From: Basidiobolus meristosporus CBS 931.73
Taxonomy: Eukaryota > Basidiobolomycota > Basidiobolomycetes > Basidiobolales > Basidiobolaceae
Direction of reading: 5' to 3'
NCBI GenBank assembly: GCA_002104905.1
Contig: MCFE01000654.1
Span: 1-49,546 of the forward strand
Length of the DNA stretch: 49,546 nt
Under the pieces are notes generated by a model, which was not told the origin of the DNA, did no database searches, and was given only the letters and a program-made list of their open reading frames with translations. This document shows, one piece after another, positions 23,907-34,119 of this stretch. The position numbers were made by a program, and so were the translations under genes. Positions within the stretch are counted from its first letter, which is position 1; the number at the start of each line of letters is the position of its first letter.

Positions 23907-24356
23907 TTCTGAGGGAATTGGAGGCGTAACCACCCACCGCCCAATGCACCCGACTTTTTCTACGAAATCAACATGATTTTTTTTCATCGGTCCTTGGTGC
24001 GAAGGAGATAAGTATATGTGGTCTTGATTTGTTAGTGTATCCCTGGGTGAAACCGTGGAAATCAGATTCCAACATTATTCAACTTGTGCGCAGGAAATGT
24101 TACATAGACACCACCATAACCATCAAACTTGGGACATGTTGCATAACCATAGCCATGACCATAATCATCAACCTTGGGATATGCCGCATTCACTTGGCCA
24201 TAATCATCCCGTTTGCTTCACTAGTGACCATCGTGCACGCATCGCCGAGATCCGTAGGGATCGGAGGGATTCTGCCGATTCTAGGGTCAGAAATTTTCTA
24301 TATATCTATATGGACGGATCGTGGTGGATAGGTGATGCTAAACTGGATGACAAGCC
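23907..24356. promoter_or_regulatory. Divergent APRT/SDHAF1 promoter region with ATAACCAT elements
   Basis: 450 bp between divergent starts. ATAACCAT occurs at 24116-24123 and 24143-24150, embedded in two imperfect direct copies of a block of about 28 bp (an AACTTGGGACAT-like core near 24127 and ACCTTGGGATAT near 24171). The same octamer is repeated upstream of TIM50. A C8 run lies just inside the SDHAF1 intron. Confidence 0.35.
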
Positions 24357-24725
24357 ATGCTCCTTAGACGCCTTCACTCTACACTCTCCGCTGCCTCCGC
24401 CCAGCACCAACCACCGGTCAAGCGCTCCGGTTTGCAGCAGGACGTAATAAATTTCTACCGGGATTGCTTTCGCGCCATAAGAAGCAAACCTCAGGTTAGT
24501 AGAGAGTCTTCATGTATCGTAGCGACCAATTCCCCCCCCACTGAGACGTTGCCTTCACTTGTATAGCAAAACCGTCCTCATTTCCAACAATACATCCGGT
24601 CGGAATTCCGCAAGCACGACCTTACGAAGCGAGATTTCGCCACCATCGAATACCTGCTTCGAGTGGGAAAGCGTAAACTGGAGCAAATGAGCAGTGGTAG
24701 TGTCAAGGACATCCACCTCACATAA
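24357..24725 (+). CDS. SDH6: Succinate dehydrogenase assembly factor 1 (LYR family)
   Basis: This is a small mitochondrial LYR protein that helps Fe-S cluster delivery to the SDH iron-sulphur subunit. Exons 24357-24494 and 24567-24725 give 98 residues. An N-terminal mitochondrial-type stretch (MLLRRLHSTLSAASAQ) precedes the LYR-like core FYRDCFRAIRSKP. After the intron come SEFRKHDLTKRDFATIEYLL and RVGKRKLEQM, which match the SDHAF1 pattern of an F/LYR helix, EFR..., IEYLxRxGxxQL. The strict LYR is FYR here. Splicing at CAG/GTTAGT is in phase. The length and the block order distinguish it from other LYR proteins such as ISD11. Confidence 0.85.
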
Positions 24726-24972
24726 ACAAAATTTCTGTACAATTAAAGATTTCCCTAAAAGTGAAACCCTCTACTTCTCTTGAAGCGCTTCACCAAGTGA
24801 AAGTACCAAATAGTGGTCAATGTTACTATCTGCCTCGCATGTGGCATGACTTGGGTGCTGGTACTGCTGCACTGTGTGTAAAAATGAATTTTTGATGGAT
24901 CGTCGCGGTCACGTGCCTACCCCACAGTACATATAGCCGGAAGAATTTGCCAGAGGTGGTGGTCGAGTTGCT

Positions 24973-26835
24973 ATGACTTCGAGAAATACCTTCACCGGCT
25001 TGGTAAGAACCTTAAGGCCGGCTCTCAACAGCCTGGTGAGAAAATACTCCACAAATGTGGCGGCTAGTAATAACAACGTGGTAGCAGAATTGCAAGCGCG
25101 AGGCTTAATAGCCTCTTTAACCAGGTTAGACCACTAAAAACCCAGCCCACCTGTCGCTAAGCTAACTCGTTTCCGGCAAAGCCCGAAAATCTTTAACCAT
25201 GTTGACTCCCCGACCACCATATATTGCGGAGTTGACCCGACCGCGAAAAGTCTGCATGTCGGTAATTTGTGCGCGCTTATGGGTCTATTACATTTCCAGG
25301 CCAAGGGGCATCAATCCATTGCTCTCGTATGTTCGAAAACTAGCTTTTGTCATTTGTCACGATTATCTGAGTCAGGTCTGCAATTAGATAGGCGGCGCCA
25401 CAGGGGCTATTGGTGACCCAAGTGGTCGTAGCACCGAAAGAACTGCCTTGGACGACGAAGTGTTGTGGAATAATGTAGCCATGATCAAGGCTCAGCTAGA
25501 CAACTTCTTCGAAAGGGGTCAGCAATACATAGATAGAAGAGGCAGCGCCATCCGTGCCGCCGACAGCATTCAACCTATCAAGGTATTGAACAACTTCGAC
25601 TGGTTTGGAAAAATGACTGCCATCGATTTCTTGACCGACGTCGGTAGATTTGCTAGAGTTGGTGCGATGTTGGCCCGTGAAAGGTAATCATGACGGTGTG
25701 GTGATCATCCCTACTTACGACATCCATAATAACCACACCATAGCGTCAAGGCAAGAATGGACAGCTCTCACGGAATTAGCTTCACCGAGTTCTCGTATCA
25801 ATTACTTCAAGCAAATGATTTCTGGCACCTGTACAAACACCACAATTGCAGTATCCAGGTACGGCACCCGCTATACCCACTCCATACCCAATACTGACCC
25901 GTGAGTAGCTCGGAGGCTCTGACCAGTGGGGGAACATCACCGCTGGCATCGACCTCATTCAAAAACGCCACAACTACGAGACACAAGGCTCCTTCACATC
26001 CACCGAGAATGATCTTGGCGTATATGGCATCACGCTGCCTCTATTGACCACATCCACTGGTGAGAAGTTCGGTAAATCAGCCGGGAACGCCGTTTGGTTA
26101 AACGAGAACATGACATCGCTGTTTGATTTCTACCAGTTCTTCATGAAAACCCCCGACTCGGAAGTGAAGAAGCTTCTAAACGTGTTTACCTTCCTGACCA
26201 CACAAGAGATTGACGAGATCGATAACGAACATCAGGTACTTCACAACCAAGTGAACTTTTTCCACATCCCTTTGTTCAACGATGTATTCCGCTCAGAAAT
26301 CACCTGAAGCGCGCCTCGGACAAATCAAATTGGCTAATGAAGTGACCGAGCTTGTCCATGGAGGTAATCACTAGCGTCATTCCTGCTTCATCGCTTTGAT
26401 CTAAATCTCCTCGTAACTCAGTCGAGGGTCTGAAAAAGGCACAGACAGCCACTCGAGTCCTGTTCCAGAACGACCTGAAGTCTGTCCGGGCTGATGACAT
26501 TATCAATGCCTTCAGCAACGACCAGCGCCTGAAATCCCTGGACGCTTCATTCATCACTCAGAGCGATGTCGCGCAAATTGCCGTCGCCAGCGGTGCCTGC
26601 AGTTCGAAATGTAAGAAATGGCGTTCGTCATTCATTGAGCCTTCCAGATGATTAATCCATGATGGCTATATTTGTAGCGGAGGCGACCCGACTTATCAAG
26701 GCTGGGGGGATGTATATCAATGGCGAGCGCATCACGGATCCAAAGCAAAAACTGCAAAGTGCAGATCTCATGGAGGAAAAGCTGATCGTTCTCCGCAGTG
26801 GTAAAAGTAACTATTGGTTCATTCGAGTCCAATAA
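24973..26835 (+). CDS. MSY1: Mitochondrial tyrosyl-tRNA synthetase
   Basis: A class Ic aminoacyl-tRNA synthetase charging mitochondrial tRNA-Tyr. Eight exons: 24973-25124, 25182-25326, 25388-25683, 25744-25858, 25909-26235, 26297-26363, 26422-26610, 26678-26835, all in phase, for 482 residues. The first about 35 residues are basic and Ser/Thr-rich (a presequence). The tyrosine and ATP site shows [16 protein letters not shown] (HIGH-like HVGN), [25 protein letters not shown] and the KMSKS-like KFGKS in [17 protein letters not shown]-terminal S4-like domain ends the protein ([13 protein letters not shown]). This is the bacterial/mitochondrial form, not the cytosolic one, because of the S4 domain and the GGSDQWGN motif. 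Confidence 0.93.
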
Positions 26836-27184
26836 CCATCATTCTTCATAATCGGCATCAAACTCAATAAATTTCATGGGAAGTCACCATGAGCTTGTGG
26901 CTTAGATCCCCTTCATTTGCTTCCAAATCATGATGGTATTTGTTGAATGACGTTGGGCTATTGATGCCCCCTTGTACCACATACCTGCTGTACAAATCCC
27001 TGATTCCCTCTCATCCTTAAGCACTACCACCACACCTAGAAGTGGACCAGCCTGGTCGATTCCTTGAACTTGCTTTTATTTGCCACGCCTCTTCCATTAT
27101 TCAAACCCACCTAGGTACGTTCAAAGTGTTCGCTGAACCGTAAACATCCCCTCGTTACTAACTGCTGTTGTGCAAAGTGAGATA
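26836..27184. other. Intergenic region MSY1-EMP24
   Basis: 349 bp with a polyadenylation-type AATAAA at 26867-26872 and the EMP24 promoter. No other feature is recognised. Confidence 0.5.
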
Positions 27185-27981
27185 ATGAAAATCGTCTACC
27201 CCGCCTTACTATGTGGCCTGTATCTTGCTGACTTGATAGCTGGATACAGTATTTACGTACAGCCCAGATCGGCGGAGTGCTTTTTTGAAGAGCTGAAGAA
27301 GGACGAGAAGATCACTGTATCGTACGAAGTAGGCGGAGCTGGACACTACGCGGTCGATTTTAAGGTAGCTTTGGCTGGGGCAGGGATGGTTGTTTTCTGC
27401 GCTTTCTGACGCGGCTTAGATGGTAGACCCGCAAGGCAGGGTGATCCAAAACCTAAGGGACAGACCCAGCGGCCAAGTGACAGTGGAGGTGGCCATTCCA
27501 GGGAAATTCACCTACTGCTTCCAGAACGAGGACTCCAACATGGTGGAGAAGACCGTGCTGTGGAATATCCATGGCCTTGAAAGGGATTCCGCTACGCCGG
27601 AGAAAGAGAACGAAGAAGGTACGTGGTGGGTGGTCTCCGGTATTGGTATTACTCTTACACACCCACGTAATCGCTAGGTGAAATGAACCCCATCGAGATT
27701 GAGATTGCCAAGTTGGCAGAGGGGATCTATCAAATCAAGGATCAACAAGAGTACATGGTCACTCGCGAGGAGAGTCACCGAAACAGTAAGTATCTCGTGT
27801 TCTGTTGCTTCAACACCAGACCACCCTTCTGACTCGGATCTTAACCTACTCTGTAGCTGCCGAAAGTACCAATTCTAGAGTCAAGTGGTGGTATGTGTTC
27901 CAGTCGGGAGTGCTGGTCGGCATGTGCGCCTTCCAGATCTACTACTTGAAGCATTTCTTCGAGAGCAAAAGAACCGTCTAA
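27185..27981 (+). CDS. EMP24: p24-family COPII cargo receptor (EMP24/TMED2)
   Basis: A type I membrane protein cycling between ER and Golgi in COPII/COPI vesicles, acting in p24 complexes with ERV25. Exons 27185-27364, 27420-27618, 27678-27785 and 27857-27981 give 203 residues, the usual size. It shows a signal peptide (MKIVYPALLCGLYLADLIAG), a lumenal GOLD domain with the paired cysteines (ECFFEEL and FTYCFQNE), a coiled-coil region, the p24 hallmark SHRNTAESTNSRVKWW, one transmembrane helix and a short tail YYLKHFFESKRTV. The tail has the conserved FF needed for coat binding but no clear KKXX signal. The block RNTAESTN-RVKWW is closest to EMP24 among the p24 subfamilies. Confidence 0.93.
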
Positions 27982-28453
27982 GGCTCACCCCCTCGTATAT
28001 ATCTACACATGTGAGGTAGAACCACCACCGTGCATTATCAATATAGGTCACTGTGGCTTTACTTTTCCTTTCTTATTCGATATTTTTAATGGTTGTGCTG
28101 TCAATATACATGGAGTTTCTTTGACCCACCCTGACTGTGATCAACGGGTGGGCAGAGAAAGATTAGCAGTAATAAAATTCAGTGGTTAGCCCCAGATGCC
28201 CTGGATGCTTCCCCGGCTCGGTGGGTATATGCGCAGTTAACCAATGCTGGTTAAATCCAAACAACCATTTGCGGAGGTATAGACAACATTCAAAATTTGA
28301 TGTTTGATCAAAGCGAAAAAATTCTCATTTCGAGCACGGTCATCGCGGGGTAAGGGTAGAGGGGTGATAGCGAGAAATATGATTCTTATGCGAATGAAAA
28401 TTTGAATCTTTATCCTTTAACTTGGCAACCTTCAGGAACGTCGTAGCATCGAG
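27982..28453. other. Intergenic region EMP24-uS4m
   Basis: About 470 bp, AT-rich. No gene or RNA is recognised. Confidence 0.5.
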
Positions 28454-29232
28454 ATGGTAAAGAAAAGAAAGGCTTTGTTTAGCGCCGCCAGAGGCTTGGT
28501 CAGAATGTCCTGGAACAAGTACAACCTGTACAACCTGGTCCAGAGAGGTTTGAAGCCCAAGGATATGTCCAACAAGACACTTTACCAACAACGCTGGCAG
28601 GCCAAAAAAGACACTCGTGGTTATCACGGTCAATACGTTATCAACGAACGTCAATGGAAGGCCATGTTCAAGCCCAACCTCCCTACTGCCAACACAAAGC
28701 TAGGTGGTGACGATCGCGTCCCTCACCCCTCCGTGGCCTCTTTGACCTTTGCGGAAATGGAGCGCCGTTTGGACTTCATCATCTTCAGAAGCCATTTCTG
28801 CTCCAGTATCAACCAAGCTAGACAAGCCATTCTTCACGGTAACGTGTATGTCAACGAAAAGAAGGTATGTATCGAACAATATGACTGTATACTTAACATG
28901 GTCTAGCTGATATTAACCGTACTTTTCCTCACGCTCAGTTGCCTTATCCTTCCCATAGAGTAAAGGATGGAGATGTCGTTCGTATTGAGCCATCCGCTGT
29001 CTGCACCCTCTCCGGCACCCCTGGTCAGGAACTTACGTTCACCCCCAAGCCCTACCAGCAGCCATGGATGTTCCTTCCCGATTACTTGGAAGTCAACTAC
29101 AACACCTGCTCCACTATCTTCTTGAGATCCCCCATCTCCAAGCCCGGAAAGGTAGAAGTTCCTTCACCCTTCCCACCAGAGGTTCATGCCCTTGCCTATG
29201 AATTCTACGTCAAGAAGGGAAAAACTTCATAG
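28454..29232 (+). CDS. NAM9: Mitochondrial small ribosomal subunit protein uS4m
   Basis: A protein of the mitochondrial 37S subunit that binds the rRNA 5' domain and helps accuracy. Exons 28454-28864 and 28939-29232 give 234 residues. The N-terminus is basic. The S4 RNA-binding domain begins at RRLDFIIFRSHFCSSINQAR and continues HGNVYVNEKK, then across the intron LPYPSHRVKDGDVVRI. The C-terminal extension with PWMFLPDYLEVNY is typical of fungal uS4m. The intron falls between the VNEKK and LPYPSHRV strands in phase. The gene lies among other mitochondrial genes (MSY1, SDHAF1, TIM50), with no sign of co-transcription. Confidence 0.93.
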
Positions 29233-29657
29233 ATTCCTTCGCCCCAAGTATCCAACAAACCCTCTTTGCCATTCGCCTATGTCATTCATTCTATGTTTCC
29301 CAAGATAGACTTGGTGGTTTCGAATCATTCATCTTTTCATTTCGCATAGTACACTGAACCATTAAAAATATAAACAAAACGTCTATCGCCATTACTCTCG
29401 CCACCACTTTGGCCATAACCATAACCATAACCATATCCATATCCATAACCATCACGGTCACGGTCACTTTGCCGCCATCATGATGTGCTAATAATTCTGG
29501 GGAGGTTTAATGGTGAAAAATTTCCTTCCCGATCTTTCGCTGCGATTTATCCATAATCAGAAATAAAATTTCGAATATCGTGAGGTTAAATTTTGGCTTT
29601 TGGTGTACATCATAAGCTAGAGAAACTTTCCCTACCCGAGTGCATTATTTCCTCAAG
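29233..29657. promoter_or_regulatory. uS4m-TIM50 intergenic region with CCATAA repeats
   Basis: About 425 bp. At 29412-29452 there is a run of CCATAA/CCATAT hexamers, followed by two ACGGTC units. ATAACCAT copies match those upstream of SDHAF1. The run starts about 250 bp before the TIM50 start codon. Confidence 0.4.
29412..29463. repeat. Hexamer microsatellite CCATAA/CCATAT plus ACGGTC
   Basis: Perfect and near-perfect CCATAA and CCATAT units are followed by the duplicated hexamer ACGGTC. The run is not telomeric (CCCTAA) because each unit has a single difference in the C run. Confidence 0.8.
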
Positions 29658-31355
29658 ATGTTCTCCAGAAGACTCCCCTCCATACTGTCACGCACCCCTT
29701 TGGTTGCCAGATACACTACAAACACCTCCAAGGGTTTGGCTCAAGACATTCTTGAACAAAAGGTCAGCCAAACCGCCGGGAAGAGCCTTAAAGCCAAGAA
29801 GCCGTCCAAGCCCAAGGGCTCTGACAAAGGATGGCAAATTGGTTTGGGTGTTACTGCCGGTTTACTGACATTCACTGGCGGTGTTTTTGGATACCTTGGT
29901 CAGTTTCAACAAGAAGTTTGCTTGGCGTTGGTTTAGTGCTCACATTTCTTTACAATACAGGCAGACCATATGATTCAGAGGATAAGAATCAGGTTTGTTC
30001 GACGTAAGGTTCCCCTTTACCCCCACATCGCCCTAACCATTGGAATAACAGAAGGAGGACGAATCTCTCCTAGCTGCCTACAAAAGACGTGCTGAAGAGC
30101 GCGTGAATTCCACCATTCAGGTTCGCATGATGTTTCCCACGACCAGCAAGGGCCGTTTATTTAGCTTTGGATGTTCAGTATTTTAGCGAGCCTGCGTGGG
30201 AACAGCTTTTGCCTGATCCTCTTCCCGCCCCTTACCAACGCCCATACACACTGGTCATCAATCTGGACGAGACCCTTATTCATTCTACCTGGGATGTACG
30301 TATACCCTTCGCAGTGATGTATTTTAGCCTAGCGCTCAGCCGGTATTTTTAGATGGAGCACGGGTGGAGAATTGCTAAACGCCCTGGCGTCGACTACTTC
30401 TTGGCCTATCTGTCCCAATTCTACGAAATCATCGTCTTCACCTCACAGAACTCTATGGTAGGTGGTATGCCAAACTCTTAACCTGCTGATGGATCTAACA
30501 CTCCCCAAGAATGCCATGCCCATTCTTGACAAGCTCGATCCCTATCAATACATCATGTACAGACTCTACCGTGAAGCAACCCGCTACATCGATGGCGACT
30601 ACGTCAAGGTATGAGCCGTTGGCAATAGCTAACACCTCCCGACCTAACCACTGACCATCACACATACAGGATATCAGCCGATTGAACCGTGATCCCTCCA
30701 AGGTGATCATCATGGATTCCAACCCTAAGGCATACTCCCTCCAGCCTGAGAATGCGGTTGCCGTCAAGCCCTGGAAGGGTGAATCTGGAGATAACTACCT
30801 CTTGTCCATGATTCCCTTCCTTGAGAGTAAGTGGCGCGAAGAATATTGTCGCCGAATGGCAGTGATTAATGATGATCCATTTGCATAGGCTTGGTTCTCA
30901 TGGACATCCCTGATGTGCGTCCAGTGTGCCAAAACTACTACGGCAAGGACATCCCCCACGAATTCCAGGAGTGGGAAAACCAAATGAAGCAGCAGATCCG
31001 CATCCAATGGGAGGAGCAGAATCAGAACAAAAAGAAGGGCCTTGCCAGCCTGCTAGGTGGTGGCGGTCATGTAAGTTGATTCCCAAGAATCGCGCGAGGA
31101 TAGACACTCATTGGTTGATTGTAGCAAGAGCAAGGGCCAGTCTGGTACTTGGAAGAACAGCGTAAGCAACTCCACCAAACCTTTGCCCAGGAGCACGATG
31201 CCATGCAAGAGGCTGCTAAGGAGCAACTCAAAATGATCCAGGAGGAACAAGCCAAACAGGTCAAGGACATGAAGATGACCGTCTGGCAGCTAGTAACCCA
31301 GGGAGCACCTGCCCCTGGCCAGGAGGGCGAGGCCCCAGCCAGCCAACAAAAATAA
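29658..31355 (+). CDS. TIM50: Mitochondrial import receptor subunit TIM50
   Basis: An inner-membrane TIM23-complex subunit that receives presequence proteins in the intermembrane space. I read nine exons: 29658-29898, 29961-29992, 30052-30120, ~30165-30295, 30353-30457, 30510-30608, 30670-30826, 30889-31070, 31125-31355, for about 415 residues. It shows a mitochondrial presequence ([19 protein letters not shown]), one transmembrane helix ([21 protein letters not shown]), then the FCP1-like domain ([43 protein letters not shown]) and a charged C-terminal coil. The catalytic DxDxT is NLDET: the nucleophile Asp is Asn, consistent with TIM50 being a pseudo-phosphatase. The exon 3/exon 4 junction (30120 to 30164/30165) is one base short with GT-AG borders; this is either a small sequence error or a non-canonical splice. 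Confidence 0.9.
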
Positions 31356-31790
31356 ACCAGGCACCATTTTAGAACAGTCAACATCCCGAGCAGTGAAATA
31401 AGTTAGCTTACTGCCATGCTCCGATCACACACACATTCGCATTTGGCCATTTGTTCCGAGCAAAATGGTAGCAATCTATTTGAAATAAACTGCACTTTCT
31501 TCCAGAATCCCACCAGGAAAAGCCAAGCTATATAACACGATCCGCAGGATATCATTGGGCCATCCGGACCACCGGTTTTTTTTCTTTTCTCGAGGGGATT
31601 TTTTTTCCTGCGCATTTTTTCGAAGGGGGGGATTTTTTTTTTCGCCTAGTAAAGCGGCCGACGGGCTATGGAGATTTTTTTCAGCTCGGTTTTTCTTACC
31701 CAGAAGTGACTTCGGCTTGCGCTCTCTTCCTTTGTCAACGGAATAGAAATACTCTCTTAGACTAAGTACCTTCTAACTAAACTTATCATA
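31356..31790. promoter_or_regulatory. TIM50-NOP1 intergenic region with T tracts and TGCGCA
   Basis: About 435 bp. T8-T9 tracts alternate with G/C blocks at about 31575-31680, and a TGCGCA palindrome lies at 31609-31614, about 180 bp before the NOP1 start. Poly-T tracts of this type are usually nucleosome-depleting in fungal promoters; that role is inferred. Confidence 0.4.
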
Positions 31791-32867
31791 ATGGCTTTTG
31801 GTTGGTGTCACCCCTTTGCTTCTAGCCTCCCTTCTTCGACGGAACACTAACCCTTTTGATGAATCTCTAGAAAATCGTGGCGGTCGTGGTGGTGCTCGTG
31901 GTGGTGCCCGTGGTGGTTTCGGCGGTGGTCGTGGTGGTGCTCGTGGCGGCTTCGGCGGTGGTCGCGGTGGAGGCCGTGGTGGCTTCGGTGGTGGTCGCGG
32001 TGGTGCCCGTGGCGGCCGTGGTGGTGCTCGTGGCGGTGCTCGCGGTAATTATCTTGACGAGTTCGATATCCGAGAACCAGTGGACTAAATTGATACGTAT
32101 TTGCAGGTGGCCGTGGCGGTGCTCGCGGTGGTGCCGGACCTAAGGGCGGCAACAAGGTTGTTGTCGAGCCTCACAGACATGCCGGTGTCTTCATTGCCCG
32201 TGGTAAGGAAGATCTCTTGGTCACCAAGAACTTGACTCCCGGAGAATCCGTCTACGGTGAGAAGAGAATTTCCGTTGAGGGACCTGAGGGTACCAAGACC
32301 GAATACCGTGTCTGGAACCCCTTCCGTTCCAAGTTGGCTGCCGGTATCTTGGGTGGTGTTGATAACATCCATATCAAGCCTGGTTCTAGAGTTTTGTACC
32401 TTGGTGGTTCCAGCGGTACCACTGTTTCCCACGTTGCCGATATCGTTGGTCCCGAGGGTATCGTCTACGCTGTCGAGTTCTCTCACCGCTCCGGCCGTGA
32501 CTTGATCAACATGGCCAAGAAGCGTACCAACGTTATTCCTATCATCGAAGATGCCCGTCATCCTCACAAGTACCGTATGCTCATTGACTTGGTCGATGTC
32601 GTGTTCGCTGATGTTGCCCAGCCCGATCAAGCTCGTATTATCGCCTTGAACGCCCACAACTTCTTGAAGGCCGAGGGTCATATCGTGATCTCCATCAAGG
32701 CCAACTGCATTGACTCCACAGTCGAGGCCGTCAAGGTGTTCGCTTCCGAAGTCAAGAAGCTTCAACAAGAGCGTATCAAGCCTCAAGAGCAACTTACCCT
32801 TGAGCCATATGAGCGTGACCACGCCTTGGTTGTCGGTGTGTACAGACCCACTCCCAAGAAAGCTTAA
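31791..32867 (+). CDS. NOP1: Fibrillarin, box C/D snoRNP 2'-O-methyltransferase
   Basis: This is the nucleolar catalytic subunit of C/D snoRNPs, methylating rRNA 2'-OH groups and histone H2A Gln. Exons: 31791-31800 (only 10 nt, MAF plus one base), 31871-32044 and 32107-32867, giving 314 residues. The GAR domain (RGG and GGARGG repeats, residues about 5-75) spans the second intron. The methyltransferase domain has [33 protein letters not shown] (SAM-binding), [14 protein letters not shown] and [12 protein letters not shown]. It ends in PTPKKA. The upstream frame is open through intron 1, but the 10-nt first exon restores the usual MAF start. The GAR DNA is itself a GGTGGTCGT-type repeat. Confidence 0.95.
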
Positions 32868-33237
32868 GCTCCCCCAACGATACGATCGATGTTAATATAG
32901 CTTTGAATTTCATAATATTTCCTTGTTTCTAGTTGAAATGAATGCTGTTTCTTTGTTCTCCCCCTTGAATTGATTGTTTTCCTATCCTCCCACTCTTTCA
33001 TACTAGACCATGGTGAGTTCACCCTTGCACCATTTCGTTGAAGACTTCGACCAATTTCATCTCGATAGATCCGATGCTCCGATATACATCTAAATAAATG
33101 TTCTCATTTATTAATGGTTGATCACCAAAGTTCTGTCGAATGGTAGCAGAAACTGATGACATACGTAAGTTATGCTATATGCATACACTCAACTATCGTA
33201 CAGCAAAGTCCCAATTGGCTACGACATTATCCATCTT
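32868..33237. other. Intergenic region downstream of NOP1
   Basis: 370 bp ending at the left edge of the 2.33-kb repeat. No gene is recognised. Confidence 0.5.
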
Positions 33238-33239
33238 AC

Positions 33240-33332
33240 CTTGAAGCACTTTGAGCTCGAATCGAAAGTGCTGATGATTTCAGGAAGTGTTACTCCATCT
33301 TTTGGAAAGTATGAGCGCAGATGTTGAAACAT
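33240..33332 (-). pseudogene. Orphan duplicate of dysbindin exon 1
   Basis: The minus-strand frame starts at an ATG at 33332 with the same first 23 residues as the functional exon 1 at 37274-37192 (MFQHLRSYFPKDGVTLPEII core). Its tail reads DSSSKCFK and not GSNSR, and it runs to a GTAAGA donor-like site. A 10-nt length difference changes the splice phase, so it could not join the dysbindin exon 2. No further dysbindin exons follow on its 3' side. It is most simply a duplicated promoter-plus-first-exon remnant. Confidence 0.7.
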
Positions 33333-33539
33333 CGGTAGAGTTGGGTAAGCAATAGTGTGTAGTAGAGTACCACTTAGATAAGTAGTCTCAATCTTCATAT
33401 GCAAATTCCACCATCACCACTTGCTACGTCATAAATGAATCAATCTTCAAATCCACCTTAATCCATCTGGACTCATGCCTTCACTCATTACTCAACAACA
33501 ATCCAGTCATCGTACACAATAAGCCGATATCTTTGCAAA

Positions 33540-33540
33540 T

Positions 33541-33571
<31 letters not shown>

Positions 33572-33575
33572 CATA
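33540..33575. repeat. CA/TA dinucleotide microsatellite, left copy
   Basis: A (CA)n run leads into TATA and ATAC units. The right copy, 37484-37530, has longer CA and TA runs. Confidence 0.9.
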
Positions 33576-34119
33576 TACACATTTATTTGATGTTGATACA
33601 TAGTAGGAAACTCAGCATGTACTACTGCTACTCTCGACGACATGAAATGGCTGCCTAGAAACGAGTGATTCGTTAGTCTCTTCGCACACTTGCATTGTTG
33701 CTGTGTGCACGACCACCGACAGTGCTCGTTCAGTTCTCCTGGCTCAAGTGACAAACATCTCAGGGAACCTTTCCTCGTCACTGTATATCGGACGGCACTT
33801 CCTAATATGTTTTGGTTGATTTCATCATGTTATGCCTGTCTCCTTGAGCCACTCCCACAAACTAAACAACCTCTGGCTTCTGTGATACGCGCACACTCGC
33901 TATCAGTGTTTCTTGCTTACCAGAGTTGCTCGCCGGGCTGTGTTCTCAGGATACATGGGTCACTCCTGGCAGTGCGGTGTGTTCATGTGCTTGCTATACA
34001 TTGCTTTACTGTAGAAATACATTAGTATTTGTCTCTCTCATTCCGAGTACTCAGTCTCGGCACAGCTCATCATTTGCTGTGCCCTGACTGATCAGCTAGG
34101 GTAGCGTTGTTGCACGTAG

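Noticed and set aside
29412-29463. Telomere-like repeat
   Set aside because: The units are CCATAA and CCATAT, not CCCTAA, and they lie between two genes.
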